64,000 nucleotides of DNA from Petunia secreta (GCA_029990175.1 JARKIP010000064.1:10248001-10312000); one strand, 5' to 3'; shown: positions 23,419 to 35,352, counted from the stretch's first letter. Notes: generated by a model not told the origin, from the sequence alone. A program made the numbers and translations.

Positions 23419-26236
23419 TTGTGTGTAGATCAAGTGATAGTGAGGCTGAAGTTACTCAATATAGGGCCTCCAAGAGCTAGAAATAGCTTAAGAATGAAAT
23501 TAAAATTAGAACAGGCGAAGAAGAAGCAAGCTGAACAAGTTGACAATGAAATCGTTATAGTTCCTGAAACTGATGTTGCTAACATTGATAAACATTCAGC
23601 AGAAGGTGACAATCAATCTCCAAGTGGTGGAGGAGATGAAACTGATGTTGCTGAGATAGATAAACATTCAGAAAAAAGTGACCATCAACCTCCACGTGGT
23701 GGAAGATGAAACTGAAGTTGTTGAACTTGAAAAACATCCAGAAGTAGAGGACAATCAATCCACAAGTAGTGGATGTCCTGAGAGAGTTAAAAATACAGAG
23801 GCAGATGAGAATCAGTCTACAAATGGTAAAGTGGCTGAAAGTGAAGTTCCTGAAAGCGATAAAATTCAGCTGCAAATGACAATCACTCTGCAAAAGATAT
23901 TGTTGTTTTAGAGGCTCGAGTCAAACCCCAAACTGAAGATATTTTGGCTGACATCGACAATTTTCAAGCGGGTGAATTATCCGAACTAGGGAAACGTAAG
24001 GAAAGCAGGGATGAAGGTGGTAATGATGATGGAAAAAGTGAGTCTACGCGTGAGGAAGGAAATGGAGATGAATCAGAAGAAAATGATAGTGGTGAAGAAG
24101 AAAAAGGTGAAGAAGAAGAAGGTGAAGAAAAAGAAGGTGGAGAAAAAGTAGATGAAAAAGAAGGTGAAGAAGAAGAAGAAGAAGAAGAAAAAGGTGAAGA
24201 AGAAACTGAAGAAGAAGGTGAAGAAGTAGACGAAGAAGAAAGTGATGAAGAAGCTGATCAAGAAAGGGATGAATCCAGGGAGCCTGAGTGCAAATTGGAT
24301 TATTTATCAGTGGCCCAATGCATCAAGGAAATCAACATTCCAAGGTATCGACTTAAAACTTGGCTTGATGAAATTCCTTCTTTTCCTTCGAAGATATCAG
24401 TTGGATCTAGCATAAAAAAGTTTTATGAATTCAACAAGTTGTTGAAAAGGTTGAAACTAGAAAAGAAATTTAAGGAGTCTGTGTTTGGGCAGTTCCTTAA
24501 ATTGTCCCGATTTTAGAGTTTCAATACTCCCTACTTCTGCGTAGAATAAATAATAGAAAGCATCGTGAGATATGGTTCTTGGTTGATGGGAAGGCAGCTT
24601 GTTTTGGGCTTAGAGAGTTTGCTCTTATGACTGGGTTGGAAGTGTGGGGTATTCCCCAGCAACAAAGAAAAGAAAAAGGCTGTGAGAAAAGGTAAGGAAT
24701 TTTATGAAGAACTAACTTATAATTACTTTGGTGATGGAACAGCTAAAGTGACATCGTCGAGGCTTTTGAGGTTGTTGAAAACTAGTAGATTTAACAAGAA
24801 TGATCAGTTGAAGTTGTGTCTTTTGTGGTTTTTCCACACAATATTGATGGCAAAGGATACTTCAAAGTCTGTTGAAAAGGAATGGATTTATATGGTTGAT
24901 GATCTGGAGTTCCTCTTCAAGTATCCATGGGGCAGGTTGTGCTTCGAGTTGATGATTGAATATTTGAAGTCCAAGCTTGACATGGCAAGGCATTATAAAA
25001 GCTTCAGTGAGGAAAAAAAAGCACATGGATATGCTCTTTTTAGCTTCCCCTGGGCATTTTTGGTAAGTCTACAATAAATCAATGGTTAGTTGATTGCTAA
25101 GTTTTAATTTTTTCGTGCTCCTATTATTTTTTCATCTTAGGCTTGGGTCAATGAAGCATTTCATGTCATTGGAAAGAGATCTGCACTGACATATCAGTCT
25201 CCTATGTCGTGCCCTAGGATGCTAAAATGGTACAGAAAAAGGGTGTCTAAATCCTTCGATCCATTCTTGGAAGGAGAAGACAAAATTAAGGTAACATTGC
25301 ACTATTTTCATATCATTAAATATCTTTTAAATTTGTAACAAAAAGTATTAATTTGCTCGACTTATATCCAGATCGTGCACCCTTACTTATTCCCTACTGA
25401 TCAAGAGGTGAGTTCGGGGTGGGAGGATTTATATGTGCCCTATGAGATAAAGTTGAGGATGCATCGCTGGATGCCCCTAAAGCTGAATTGGAGGAGGCCA
25501 CAGCCATCAAGAAGTCTGCTCTGAATCCTGCTGATGAAGATGATATGGACGTAGATGGAGAAGAAGATGCAAGAGGTGATGTAGATATTAGTGGAGCTTG
25601 TATGGGAATTGTTGGTGAAGGTGCAGGTCCTTCAAGTAGTGGTGTCAGATCTGCAGGTACTTCTTTGCGTGATGTGCTAGCGAAGCTGGAAGTAGTGGAG
25701 GCCAAATTGGCTAATGTTGCTAAGTTGGTAGCGGAACAACGGAAGAGGTCAGTATGCAAATGCTTGTATCGTTCGTCTGCGTGGTTGATGAGGCACAAGA
25801 AAAGGAAGGCAATGGATTGTGGTACCAATACAAATACAAATACCACTTCAATTCTGAGAAAGAAGCGTAGATTTAATGAAGTGGATGCTGCAGTTGATGC
25901 TAAAGTAGATACCAGCGTCAGTGCAACCAGTTCCATTGCCAATGCCAATCCCGATGCCAATGCAGTTGATGGTTAGTTGATTCCTTTAATGACAATTTAA
26001 ATGCAGTTGATGGTGAAGTTGATGCCACCAATGCCAATGTTGGAGAGGAAGCCACTGTGAATGATAGTAAAATGCTGATGGAAAATGGTAAGGATGCTGA
26101 GGAAGAGTTTTATGAAGTGGAGGATCCATCCCATGCTGCATTGGAAGATAACTTGAATGGAGGGGTTGGAGAAGATGTTGAAGACCCCAACTCTAAAATT
26201 CCGGGTCTTAAAGAGTTTGAGCAAAGAATTTATTGA
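23419..26236 (+). pseudogene. DUF1985-type, MULE-associated gene, broken
   Basis: The order is an N-terminal basic segment (MKLKLEQAKKKQAEQVDN), repeated acidic units (DVANIDKHSAEGDNQ, DVAEIDKHSEKSDHQ), and a glutamate-rich block (24090-24290). Then follow LSVAQCIKEINIPRYRL and a DUF1985-like core: REIWFLVDGKAACFGLREFA, LMTGLEVWGIP, KLCLLWFFHTILM, VDDLEFLFKYPWGRLCFELM. Two introns are well formed: 25063-25140 (GTAAGT to TTAG, joining AFL to AWVNEAFHVIGK) and 25291-25371. The C-terminal half is acidic with a basic KKRKAMD patch. Frame changes are needed near 23700, 23910, 24515, 24680 and 25445, and a 41-bp repeat breaks the frame at 25976, so it is dead unless more introns exist. No Ulp1 protease domain is visible. 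Confidence 0.65.
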
Positions 26237-26860
26237 AAATGATGAGTACCAAGATTGCTTTGTCAGTGGTTGTGTTTTGATGAACAATAGTTAACACTTA
26301 TATTTTAAAATCCTGTCAGTTATTTTTTTTTTTGTTTGAATATTAAAGGTTTGACAATATATTTTGCTAATGTATTTGATATTTCGTTATGCAACCACTA
26401 TTGTTGACAATCCATTATGGTAACATGTTATATATTTTTTTTATCAACCATTATTGCTCAATTTATTTTTGCTAGTGTTTAAAATGCAAGCAATCGTCGT
26501 GGATCCCTAAATAATTTAAAAATTCTTGTGAACCACTCAAGTTGATTGTTCACTGCTGTAGGTCTACCATCGAACAGACCTACCTAGTGGCGGTAGTTGC
26601 AATTTTATGCATCTTCCACTGTATAGTTGGATTTATACTATATGAGTTGGACACTATTCGAGCATAGGACAAATGTGCGTAGATGAAGACAAGACAATAT
26701 TTTTTAAAAATATAACAAAAAAGGCATTTATTAATAGACATGAAAGTTAGCCAGTAAACAGAGTAGATTGTGCGGTAGATAATAGAAGCATGTGCTAGAG
26801 TCTAATTAGTGCAATTTAAGTGGTCGCTCTCATTAGGGTTGCAACTCTTCATGACCATCT
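26237..26860. other. Spacer
   Basis: AT-rich sequence without a supportable gene, between the DUF1985 relic and the first small TATA-driven unit. Confidence 0.4.
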
Positions 26861-27180
26861 CTATATAAACCCCTCAAATATGTTTGTCTCTCCCATTCCA
26901 TTTCTAATTCAAAACGTCTGCTCGCAAACTATTAATTAGTCCACCAAAATGGCAATATCATCCAACTCGCGTGAAATTAAACAAACAAAATCATTTTTGC
27001 AAAGCGAGGAATGATGATATCATATGGGGAGACACCTATGACAGGTTAATTCAATTCAAACCGATCAACCATAGACTTGATGTACTTGGTGTACCACCAT
27101 ACCATGAGGCAAACATTATAGAGGAAGACGCTTCCACCAAATACAGCAAATGTCATGGACGGTGCTAATCCACCAAACTA
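26861..27180 (+). other. Small TATA-driven unit with a tiny ORF
   Basis: CTATATAAAC at 26861-26870 is followed 79 bp later by an ATG at 26949 that encodes MAISSNSREIKQTKSFLQSEE (21 aa) before a stop. Another frame runs to 27168 and contains DDIIWGDTYDRLIQF and LGVPPYHEANIIEEDA, which reads more like a protein. A frameshift between the two is likely. I do not recognise it. It resembles a short single-exon gene of transposon origin that has decayed. Confidence 0.35.
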
Positions 27181-27541
27181 GTTGTCTGTCTTATCTGAGA
27201 GAGTAATGTTGTTCATTTTTATGTTTAACCTTTAGTAATGAATCATTGTATTATTTATCTTAGTTTCAATTGTGTTTTTTGATTCTCCACCAGTGCAGGT
27301 CTATAAAATCTGAAATCTCCATGTTTAAAGTTTGATTTTATTGTCCACCTGTGATTTTGATTGTCTACCACGAATGGTTTATCATATAAATTTAACAAAC
27401 AGAGCAAAAGTGCGCATAGTACAAAGTGATATCAAACAAACAAGACAATTAAATTACTATCACATTAATAAAATTAATTACACCCACCATTTACAGACTA
27501 AGTAAAATAATGCTCCGATAAGAAGCCTATGCGCCAACTTC

Positions 27542-28034
27542 TTAAATCGATCCCTCAACCTCTCTACCTCTTTCAATTGCACTTGGATTCGTTCCTTCTC
27601 TATTTGAACTTCCCTGAGTTCGGTTTCGAGGAAATTTCCTCTGTTGCTCAGCCTCGAGAAGTAGCAATCTAAGAAGCTTCACTTGTTCTTCATATTCATG
27701 GATCATTTGAGCGAAGTCAAACCTCACCGCTCCTTGTGCCCTGGAGGCTAATTGGGACAGTACTTCTCATATTTCTTGAGCAAGCGGACCATCATGCCAC
27801 CTAAAGTAATCACATCCACCATTGTCCTAGGCAGGCCAGAAATTAGCATCGTTGGTCAAGTATTAATTGTAAATTTTGCTAGACGTAAATAATTACCTAC
27901 CTTCAGTGTACTACAACCCCAAAATCTACGACCAGGATTTGTTTGGATCCTTGATATTTTGAGCTTCCCGTTTTGACTGTAATGGCATAGGGTTCTACCG
28001 AAGAAGATGATGCAGATTGCGAGGTCTGGAACAT
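27542..28034 (-). pseudogene. GRF-type zinc-finger gene, broken
   Basis: On the minus strand an ATG at 28034 gives MFQTSQSASSSSV, then a frameshift leads to LCHYSQNGKLKISRIQTNPG and RRFWGC. An intron with a GT donor near 27900 and an AG acceptor at 27827 joins this to DNGGCDYFRWHDGPLAQE. NPGRRFWGC followed by GGCxxFxWxD is the signature of the GRF zinc finger, a nucleic-acid-binding domain. The tail (FDFAQMIHEYEEQVKLLRLL, then LLEAEQQRKFPRNRT) is a likely coiled coil. One metal-ligand position is CHY where CxC is usual. A TGA interrupts LAQEI/EVLSQLA, so the copy is dead. GRF genes are often spread with transposons in plants. A TATA-like ATATAAACC lies about 65 bp upstream (near 28098-28105). 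Confidence 0.7.
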
Positions 28035-28299
28035 TTGTGATTCATTATCGTAGTCGATGGTAGACGGATGAGAGAGAAGTATAATTTAGTCACCGGTTTA
28101 TATGTAAAGACAATATATTACCTTTGCAAACTAAAGTAAAAAAGTTACCTTTGGAAAAATAAAAAATAAAAAATAAAAAATAAAATCCCCTCGAGACAAA
28201 ACAAATTAGAAGATGCTAATCAACATCTGTTTGGTCTATTGTAGACTTACTGCACAGCTGTGCATTGAAATGATTTCATTCAGGGTATTATCACACGCG

Positions 28300-28382
28300 C
28301 GTTTGGTATTTAGGGTTTGGGATTTGGGGTTTAGGAGTTAGGGTTCACGCGCTTGGGGTTCGGGCTCGGGCTCTAGGGTATT
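28300..28382. repeat. Degenerate telomere-like GGGTTTA-rich stretch
   Basis: The run TATTTAGGGTTTGGGATTTG, GGGTTTAGGAGTTAGGGTTC and GGGGTTCGGGCTCGGGC contains TTTAGGG-like heptamers in a loose order. Only a few units match the plant telomere repeat exactly. Confidence 0.45.
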
Positions 28383-28851
28383 TGTAGATGACTTTTTCTT
28401 ATTGGGTATATTATCGACGACCGCAAATTACACTGTTTTTTACTATCAACTTCCATCCGTTGACAATGAAATCATATAATTTTCCTTAAAATAATATTTA
28501 AAAAACCTATATTAAAAACTATTAAGGGGTAATTTATTGGTCTAAGAACTACGAAACCACTCACGTAAAAATGTTGTTGCATAATGTACCTTCCTAATGG
28601 TCAATAATTGCTAAGGACTAACATTAGATGACATATATGTTATAATGAATACTAGTGTTATGGTTCTGAGAAAGCAAGACCTCATTGTCAAGCTTGGAAG
28701 AAGATCATGATGAGAGAAACAGGCAATGCTTTGATTTAGTTCTATGGATTAACACATCCTAACACTTTAATGATGATAGCTAGCATTGGATTACGTTCAT
28801 TAATTAACGTACACAAATGATAAAGTGGTGGTATAACAAAACCTCCTAATA

Positions 28852-29176
28852 ATCTTCAATTTAATCCTTATTCTTTGTAATCGATGATAAACTTTGATAA
28901 AGAAGATTATCAACTATGTACAATCCAGATGAATTGATGGGGCATGTGGTCATTCGTAATTTATTTATTTTAATTCACCTCATTGTTGGATATTATCATT
29001 ATTTTATTACAAAAAAAAAATTGTCCGTCAAATTAATTCAAGTTTAGTAGTGGTGAGGATAAACCAAAAGATTAATTCCACATTAATGATGACCTTCAAT
29101 TTAATCCTTATTCATTGTAAACGATGATAAACCTTTATACAGATAATTTTCAACAAGCTACAATCCAGATGATTGT
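28852..29176. repeat. Direct repeat pair, about 84 bp, 241 bp apart
   Basis: CTTCAATTTAATCCTTATTC, then TTGTAA(T/A)CGATGATAAAC and ACAATCCAGATGA, occurs at about 28853-28935 and again at 29094-29176 with few differences. Confidence 0.75.
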
Positions 29177-29695
29177 TAACCAATCGTTAATTTCACACTG
29201 ATTTAGATTTTAATTTTACAGTTAATTACACTTTTTCCTTGTCATAATGTTAGCTGCTTATTTACTTCAATTGGTTTATTATATACTTCATCATATCTAC
29301 GTTAGAAATCTCTCCCGTCGCGTCTTAATGTTTAGTTGTTTAGTAGTTTAGGTGATTATACACTTAAACTGGTTTATTATCCATTTGAGTGGGAAATTTC
29401 TCATATGGTTCGTCTAATCGTCTCTATGTTCTTGTGTCTATGTTCAGTTGTTTATCAACGTAGATCCGTCTATTATTATGTTTACATATCAAGTCATCTT
29501 CTCCGATGAAATAAACGCAGAAACAGTAAAACACCAAATTAACTAACTGCCAGGCCAAAAAGATACCCCCATTCCATTAATATTCTTTTAAAATAATTAC
29601 AAAAAAGAGCTTTCTTTAATCAGAAAGCTCTTTAAACTAGAGAAAAATAAGAAAAAACACAAATACATAAACCCTAAACATAAAATTTAAGGAGA

Positions 29696-29957
29696 ATTGG
29701 GGGGGAGTGATGTAGTCGTCGGCGTTTAAGCCGACACGGCGGCACATTGCACGCAGAATGCACCGAATGTTCATCTCCTGGCGCATGCGGTCCTCGTGCA
29801 TATGTCAGATAAGTGTGTCCAGGGCTTGGCAGATCAGAAGGGTATCTTGGGTTGGTGGGGAAGGGAAGGCCATTGTTTTTTCAGAAATAACATTAGAAAA
29901 TTTCAGATTGTAGTTGGAAGTGTGTGGTAAAATAGATAAATAATTGTCCAATTTATA
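29696..29957 (-). other. Small TATA-driven unit with a tiny ORF
   Basis: On the minus strand TATAAAT (29957-29951) lies about 80 bp before an ATG at 29873 that encodes MAFPSPPTQDTLLICQALDT plus LI (22 aa) to a TGA. If the TGA is read past, the frame continues as HMHEDRMRQEMNIRCILRAM and CRRVGLNADDYITPPQFS. That looks like one short protein of about 60 aa with a single stop mutation. Product not recognised. Confidence 0.35.
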
Positions 29958-30240
29958 GATATAGAAGGCGAAGGGAGGGGGGGGGAACGTCATGATTGTT
30001 CACTGTTCACAACAAGACTTTTCGTTTCCTCCATTGAATCCGACGCGTGTTTTGAAGCTTGGGGCAGGGCACCCATTTATTACTGATACTCGTAACCTAT
30101 TATCTACCACACAGTCCACTAAACTTACTCATTGTTTTGAAAGGTAGTTCTGTCTTTAGTTTATGCACTTTTGGTATATGATCGAATAGCTAACTTGGAT
30201 AAAATATTCAATATAGTAAAAATACAAACTTATATATTAT

Positions 30241-30590
30241 TGACCACATATAGTAGTTTATACACTATCTTATTATTTGTTGCGTCCAAATAAATATGCT
30301 AACTATAGAGATCAATAAATCTAGTTAATGTTTATTATCAACCAAAATATGATCGATCATAAACTACGCATACTTCGCCAAAAAATACCAATTGGTAGCC
30401 AATCAACAGTCTATTGACCATGTATAGTAGTTTATACACTATCTTATAAGTTGTTGCGTTCAAAAAAATTTGCCAACTGCAAAGATCAATAAAGATAGTT
30501 AAAGTTTATTGTCAACCAAAAGATGATCGATTATAAACTACGCATACTTCGCTTAAAAATACCAATTGTTAGCCTATCAACAGTCTATTA
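30241..30590. repeat. Tandem duplication, 2 x about 175 bp
   Basis: TGACCACATATAGTAGTTTA (30241) and TGACCATGTATAGTAGTTTA (30415) start two head-to-tail copies that both end in CAACAGTCTATT. They differ by scattered point changes, so the duplication is not recent. Confidence 0.85.
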
Positions 30591-30759
30591 TCAGTATATC
30601 TAAGTATATTAATCAATAATACAGAGTGAATATAGGTAAATAGGTAGTGAACATACACAATTAGTTAACTGACATTTTATAACAAATGTTTTATTACATT
30701 CAATAAATAACAATAACGTCAAAGATTTGTTATAAAATGTAGGAGAAAATGAGCCAGCG

Positions 30760-32083
30760 GACTCAAAACGTCCAAGAATCGTCGCACTTCACATCAACCA
30801 CACAAAACATCAATGGAAAAATATGGTTCTCTGTGTCCAAAGCCACAGCAGCCAACATTATACCTTAGTAAGGCCCTGACAAATGAATGCCATCCACAGA
30901 TATTACCTTTCTCATGTATTGATATCCTCTAATCCAAGCAGCAAATGATACGAAAAAATAACGAAACGACATGTCCTCATCATACACAGCTAGTGTAACA
31001 TGACTTCCGGGATTCTCTCTTTCAATTGCTAACCGGTATGCATCTAAAGCAGCGTACCCGTGCTCCGCCGCTCCCCTCACCATGTTCCTTGTAATGTTCC
31101 TCGCCTTCCAAGTCTTCCAATAACTAACGTTTGTTTCAGATCAAGAAGAACAGTGGCGCTGATATCTTTGGTCGATGGACCATTTTTTCCAATAAACCTA
31201 TTTTTAACAAGACGAGCATGGACCTTTGCTGAAGCTTGAGGATGGTGGCTCATAGCATTCTCTACCCCACATGTGTGATCACCACAGAACTTGGTGATCT
31301 TAAATCTCTCACAAGTTTTGTACTTGGTAGCACGTACCATCCACTTGCAATTCGCCGATGGACATGCCACTGAATACAAAAGTTTTGTACTCTTCTTCGT
31401 GCGGAAAGTTTCCATCTTCTTAACCGCCGCTAATTTCAATGAGCAAACCACCTCATTCTTGTTCAAGAATGTTTTACCCTTAAAAAAACCATGTGCCATT
31501 ATTTAGAATATTACTGGACTCTGTTCCAGCAGACACCCCAACAACGTCGGTCTGTGTTTCATCGATCGCTGTTTCAGCAGGCCCCTCACACCCAGATTCA
31601 TCTGCTCCATCACTGCCGGTACTCTCGTCTTTATCGACGCGCACTGGATAATCTCCATTATCCTCAAATACAGGCCTAAAAAAATCTTCTCGTTGATCAT
31701 CATCAACTTCTAGAGGAGATGCTGCAGCAGCATATGAAGCCGGGACAGATCCGTCGACCATCAAAATATAAAGAATTGGCCTACATCCATTACCATTTAC
31801 ATCTATGAGGTATATGTGCAAATCACTGTCAATCCTAATGAATGAATGAGCTATTTTCCTCCCTCGTAGGTGCAGCACCAATCATATAACTAATGGCTAT
31901 ATCGCCTCGATCACAAGTTAATTGTCCGTGTTCAATGACATTGTCAATCAACTCGTCAAATATACCATCCAATTTCAACGCAATAGGTACTGTTGCACTA
32001 GAATTCGAACACCAAGAACAACATTTAGTTGTCTCTACCTATTGCCCCAAGAAATCAGCACCCACAACCGCATAGCCCCCCAT
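30760..32083 (-). pseudogene. MULE (Mutator-like) transposase, truncated and broken
   Basis: Reading right to left from an ATG at 32083: MGGYAVVGADFLGQ, a TAG, then VPIALKLDGIFDELIDNVIE (the MULE N-terminal fold), an acidic linker (31480-31800), and the MuDR DNA-binding domain at 31260-31500 with ACPSANCKWMVRATKY and FCGDHTCGV. A frame change follows, then RGAAEHGYAALDAYRLAIER, ENPGSHVTLAVYDED, FRYFFVSFAAWIRGYQYMRK and VISVDGIHLSGPY, which is the start of the MULE DDE domain with its first Asp. After another stop the match goes on as AAVALDTENHIFPLMFCVVD and ends near 30760. The rest of the catalytic domain and the SWIM finger are missing. Normal MULE transposases have roughly 600-800 aa, so about half is lost. 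Confidence 0.85.
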
Positions 32084-33314
32084 CTCAGCTCAATTTATAG
32101 ATATCGATATAGTTGACAATATACTGCAACAGGTTCGTCGATGAACAAATGCAGAGCTCTAATCAAACAAAAACAATGGCGGAGATATAAACCAGCTTAC
32201 CAGCTCAATAAAGCACCGCGTCTACCGCGAAGAAGCTGATACTGACCCAATTATGTGTCAATGCACACACTACAAGCGACAGATTTGAGCTTTTGAAAAA
32301 AGACCCAAAATTAAAAATTTAAAACCTTCCCATGACCACCAATCACGAAATGAGGACAAATTGATGATGAGAATTGGACTTGTGATTGGTCTGATTGATT
32401 ATTCAAGTTTGGTATGAATTTGGGAGGAAATTTCTGAAGAAGAAACCAATGGAGAAGCCAATGCAGAAGCTTGATAAGAAGAAGAGAGGGGGGAAATTTC
32501 TGGGCGGGAAAATTTTGAGGGGGGAGTTTATTTTTATTTTTTGGGTATGGGTCAAAGTGCATTATTTGAAACTTGGGGGGTCGTGACGTCTGCTTATTAT
32601 TTAGGTCTAATTAAGTTCTAATCATGATTAAAAAGGAGGAGGTCATCTACCCAATTCTTGAACTTGGAGGTCATTTTTTTAATTGAAGACTTGGGGAGGT
32701 CTAACACAAAAAAGCCCCAGTTTACCTGTTTGCACGTATCTTTACAGTTTATGCGCGTAACACACCATAATTTTAAAGAAAATTTCCTTTACTATTCCAT
32801 AACTATTTTGATGAAAAATTTATTTTATTAACTTGAGTTTTGTACGAGTCAGACTTCGTTCAAATGGTTTCATCCATTGTTTGGAGCTTTTTAATACGAA
32901 ACAACTTAAGTGTTGTCCGGTGCTGTTTTAGTTTTGTCCCCGTTTACGAAATTAAGCAAAGACAATCCAGTTTTATGTTTTCACGAATGTGTTGTTGCTT
33001 GAATTTCTTATACTTTCCTTTCTTCATATTTTTATCTTAACTTTTGTTCGTGCATTTTTCAAGTAAACTTTTTTAAAAGCTTTTCATTAGCCGAAAGTCT
33101 TTCAAAAATAATCTCTCTACCTCTCATAAGATAGGGAAAAGGTCACGTACATCTTACCTTCTCAAACCCTACCATGACATGTCACTTGGTTTTGTTGTTT
33201 TCTAACAAAATTTCGTCATATGGCCACCTTTCCTCATGTCATTGCACTTTTAGTCAATTTTTGAAAAAAACTATTTAGTTTGTAGCCACTATAATGAACA
33301 TCAAACCTATCATG

Positions 33315-33470
33315 CCTAATTACAAACCAGGAGGTTTGAAGAACTTCAGACTTTAGGTTTAAAGTTAGACATAGCAGGTTTGAAGTTCAATCCTGAAGAT
33401 TTAAAGTTGAACTCCAAACTTGGAGGTTTGAAGATCAGACCCTGGGGTCTGAAGTTCAATGTATGGCTAA
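33315..33470. repeat. Degenerate GGTTTGAAGTTCA-like repeats
   Basis: Several imperfect copies of (A)GGTTTGAAG(TTCA) follow one another in 33330-33460, with inverted versions such as TTCAGACTTTAGG. Period is irregular. Confidence 0.5.
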
Positions 33471-33939
33471 AACTTAAATAATTTTTTAAATGGCTAAAAC
33501 ATAAATTGCTGACCTAAAAGAGGCTTTTTTCACTTCTCCCTAATCTTATTGCAAGCTTTTAACTGGTCACGAAATGTTTATTTATTTACAACTTTTGCCG
33601 AATCGCCAAAATTTTGGCTCACCTTTAAACATGCAACTAAATTTTGGTGATTCGAAAAAAGTTATAAACGAATGAGTTTTTGAAGGATCTGTCAAAACAT
33701 GTGTGGAGCTGAGGTTCCCATCAAAACTTGAAATTTTGGGCTATTGTTGCACAAATTACTTAGACGAGAACATAACTAAAATAATGCACTAAAATGGGAA
33801 ATTTTGATCACTAGCCATTTTTGGACGCGCTCAATGGGGACTATCCACCATTTCAAAATTCATTGAAGAATAGCCAAAAATTCGCGCGCACACTTAAGCT
33901 CCATTAGCATTGGAAAAACACCCCAGACTAGCCCCATAA

Positions 33940-34355
33940 CAAAAAACTGGGGCTTTGAACAAAACTTGTTCAAAACCCAAGTATTTTGTTATGGGACTTT
34001 ATATATAAAGCTGAGTCCCATAACAAAATGATGGGGCTTTGAACAAGTGATGGGGCTTTGAACAAGTTTTGTTCACAGCCCCAGCATTTTGTTATGGGTT
34101 ATGAGACTTTATATATAAAGCTTCAGTCCCATAATAATGCTGGGGCTTTGAACAAGTTTTGTTCACAGCCCCAGCATTTTGTTATGGGACTGAAGCTTTA
34201 TACATAGTCCCATAACAAAATGCTGGGGCCTTGAACAAAACTTGTTCAAAGCCCCAGTATTTATACTGGGGTTAGTTTACTGATGCTTCCCCAGTACAAA
34301 TACTGGGGCCTTGAACAAGTTTTGTTCAAAGTCCCAGTATTTATACTGGGATTTG
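33940..34355. repeat. Palindromic hairpin repeat cluster
   Basis: The words CCCATAACAAAATGCTGGGG and GCTTTGAACAAGTTTTGTTC, and their reverse complements, alternate several times. Together they form near-perfect palindromes, for example around 34130-34190 and 34205-34260. Similar arms with AGTATTTATACTGGG follow to 34355. Flanks at 33810-33890 and 34365-34425 contain shared words (TAGCCA/TGGCTA, GCGCGC), so this may be the core of a larger MITE-like element. Confidence 0.8.
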
Positions 34356-34846
34356 TCCGGATGTGGCTATTTCTCAGCGAATTTATTTTTGACGGCTACA
34401 AATCAATTAACGCGCGCCAAACAGGCCCCTACACTAAATTTTTACCACTAAAATCATAAGTTTTTGTGCCTAGTAAACACTTTTGGTGCTGTTTTCACAT
34501 TTTAGCTCCCATAAGCAAGCGTTTGGTCTTTTTAGCCCCAATAAGCAGGGAATTTGCGGGTGATTTCCAGACTTTAGTTCATAAGTTCATGACGACTGCC
34601 AAGGCTCACCAAAGGTTTTTCAGTGAAGTCTGGTGATTAGGATAAAAATGTAAAACTCTTCTTAAGGAGGCAAAAACTGTATGAATAGCGCCAAAATGTC
34701 CCATTTCTGCTTCCTCTAAAATATTCATGTTCTTGCAAATAGCATTTTAGTGTGACGGTCGAGGAACAACCAGTGTCTACAAGGTTTTAGAAGTATATGC
34801 ATAGCCGCTCAAAATTCAGGAAATATACATAAATTTAAGTTCAAAA

Positions 34847-35331
34847 TCTTGTGTGGAAAAAATATGCCACTTACTATTATGGGGATATGCGTCTAGCTAG
34901 CGAGCTTAGACTTAGCATACAAATCACCGGGTGCAGAGGATACACGCCTTCTTTTTAAGCCACTATCACTCAGTCGGTACGGGCGCAGGATGCAAAGTAT
35001 ACATCCTGCCGCCTTAGGGTTTACAGTCTCTTAGTTAGGGCTTCGCATATACCGCTGTCTTTAATTTACAGACCCACAGGCCTTATTAGTTTTTATATTT
35101 TAATATAATTAGGACTGGATAAATCTCTTCTGTAAATACCCCTCTTTACATTGTATTGTACATCAAGTGATTCACACAGAATCCGACTATTCTCAAGGAA
35201 TAAGATTATTACTTTCTTGCTTATATTTTCTCTCAGCTTTATTTACTTTTTCCTGCATATTTACCGTATTGCTTGTGACCCTCTAACAAATTTAATTATT
35301 TTACCTAAACGACTAAATTTAGGTATAAATA
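34847..35331 (+). repeat. 5' LTR of the 34.8-40.3 kb element
   Basis: About 485 bp. It ends TTTAGGTATAAATA (partner TTTAGGCATAAACA). The start is worn and placed by alignment to the 3' LTR. Confidence 0.75.
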
Positions 35332-35333
35332 GT

Positions 35334-35352
35334 TTGGCGCCCACCATGGAGC
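35334..35352 (+). other. Primer-binding site
   Basis: TTGGCGCCCACCATGGAGCC-like sequence directly after the LTR matches the TGGCGCCCACCGTGGGGC type that I know from several plant Ty3/gypsy elements. Confidence 0.65.

Larger units (their letters stand above)
23000..32100. mobile_element. Probable remains of a gene-carrying Mutator-like element
   Basis: A truncated MULE transposase (-), a DUF1985-type gene (+), a GRF zinc-finger gene (-) and two small TATA-driven units lie together between the WIP gene and the palindromic repeats. DUF1985 genes are known passengers of some plant MULEs (the Kaonashi type pairs a transposase with a Ulp1/DUF1985 gene). I could not find terminal inverted repeats or a 9-bp target duplication, so the limits are guesses. 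The region could instead be several separate insertions. Confidence 0.4.

Noticed and set aside
24073..24261. Phe-rich minus-strand frame
   Set aside because: Shadow of the GAA-rich, glutamate-coding block of the DUF1985 relic.
28300..28382. Interstitial telomere array
   Set aside because: Only a few heptamers match TTTAGGG and they are not in phase. I kept it as a weak repeat, not as evidence of a chromosome fusion or end.
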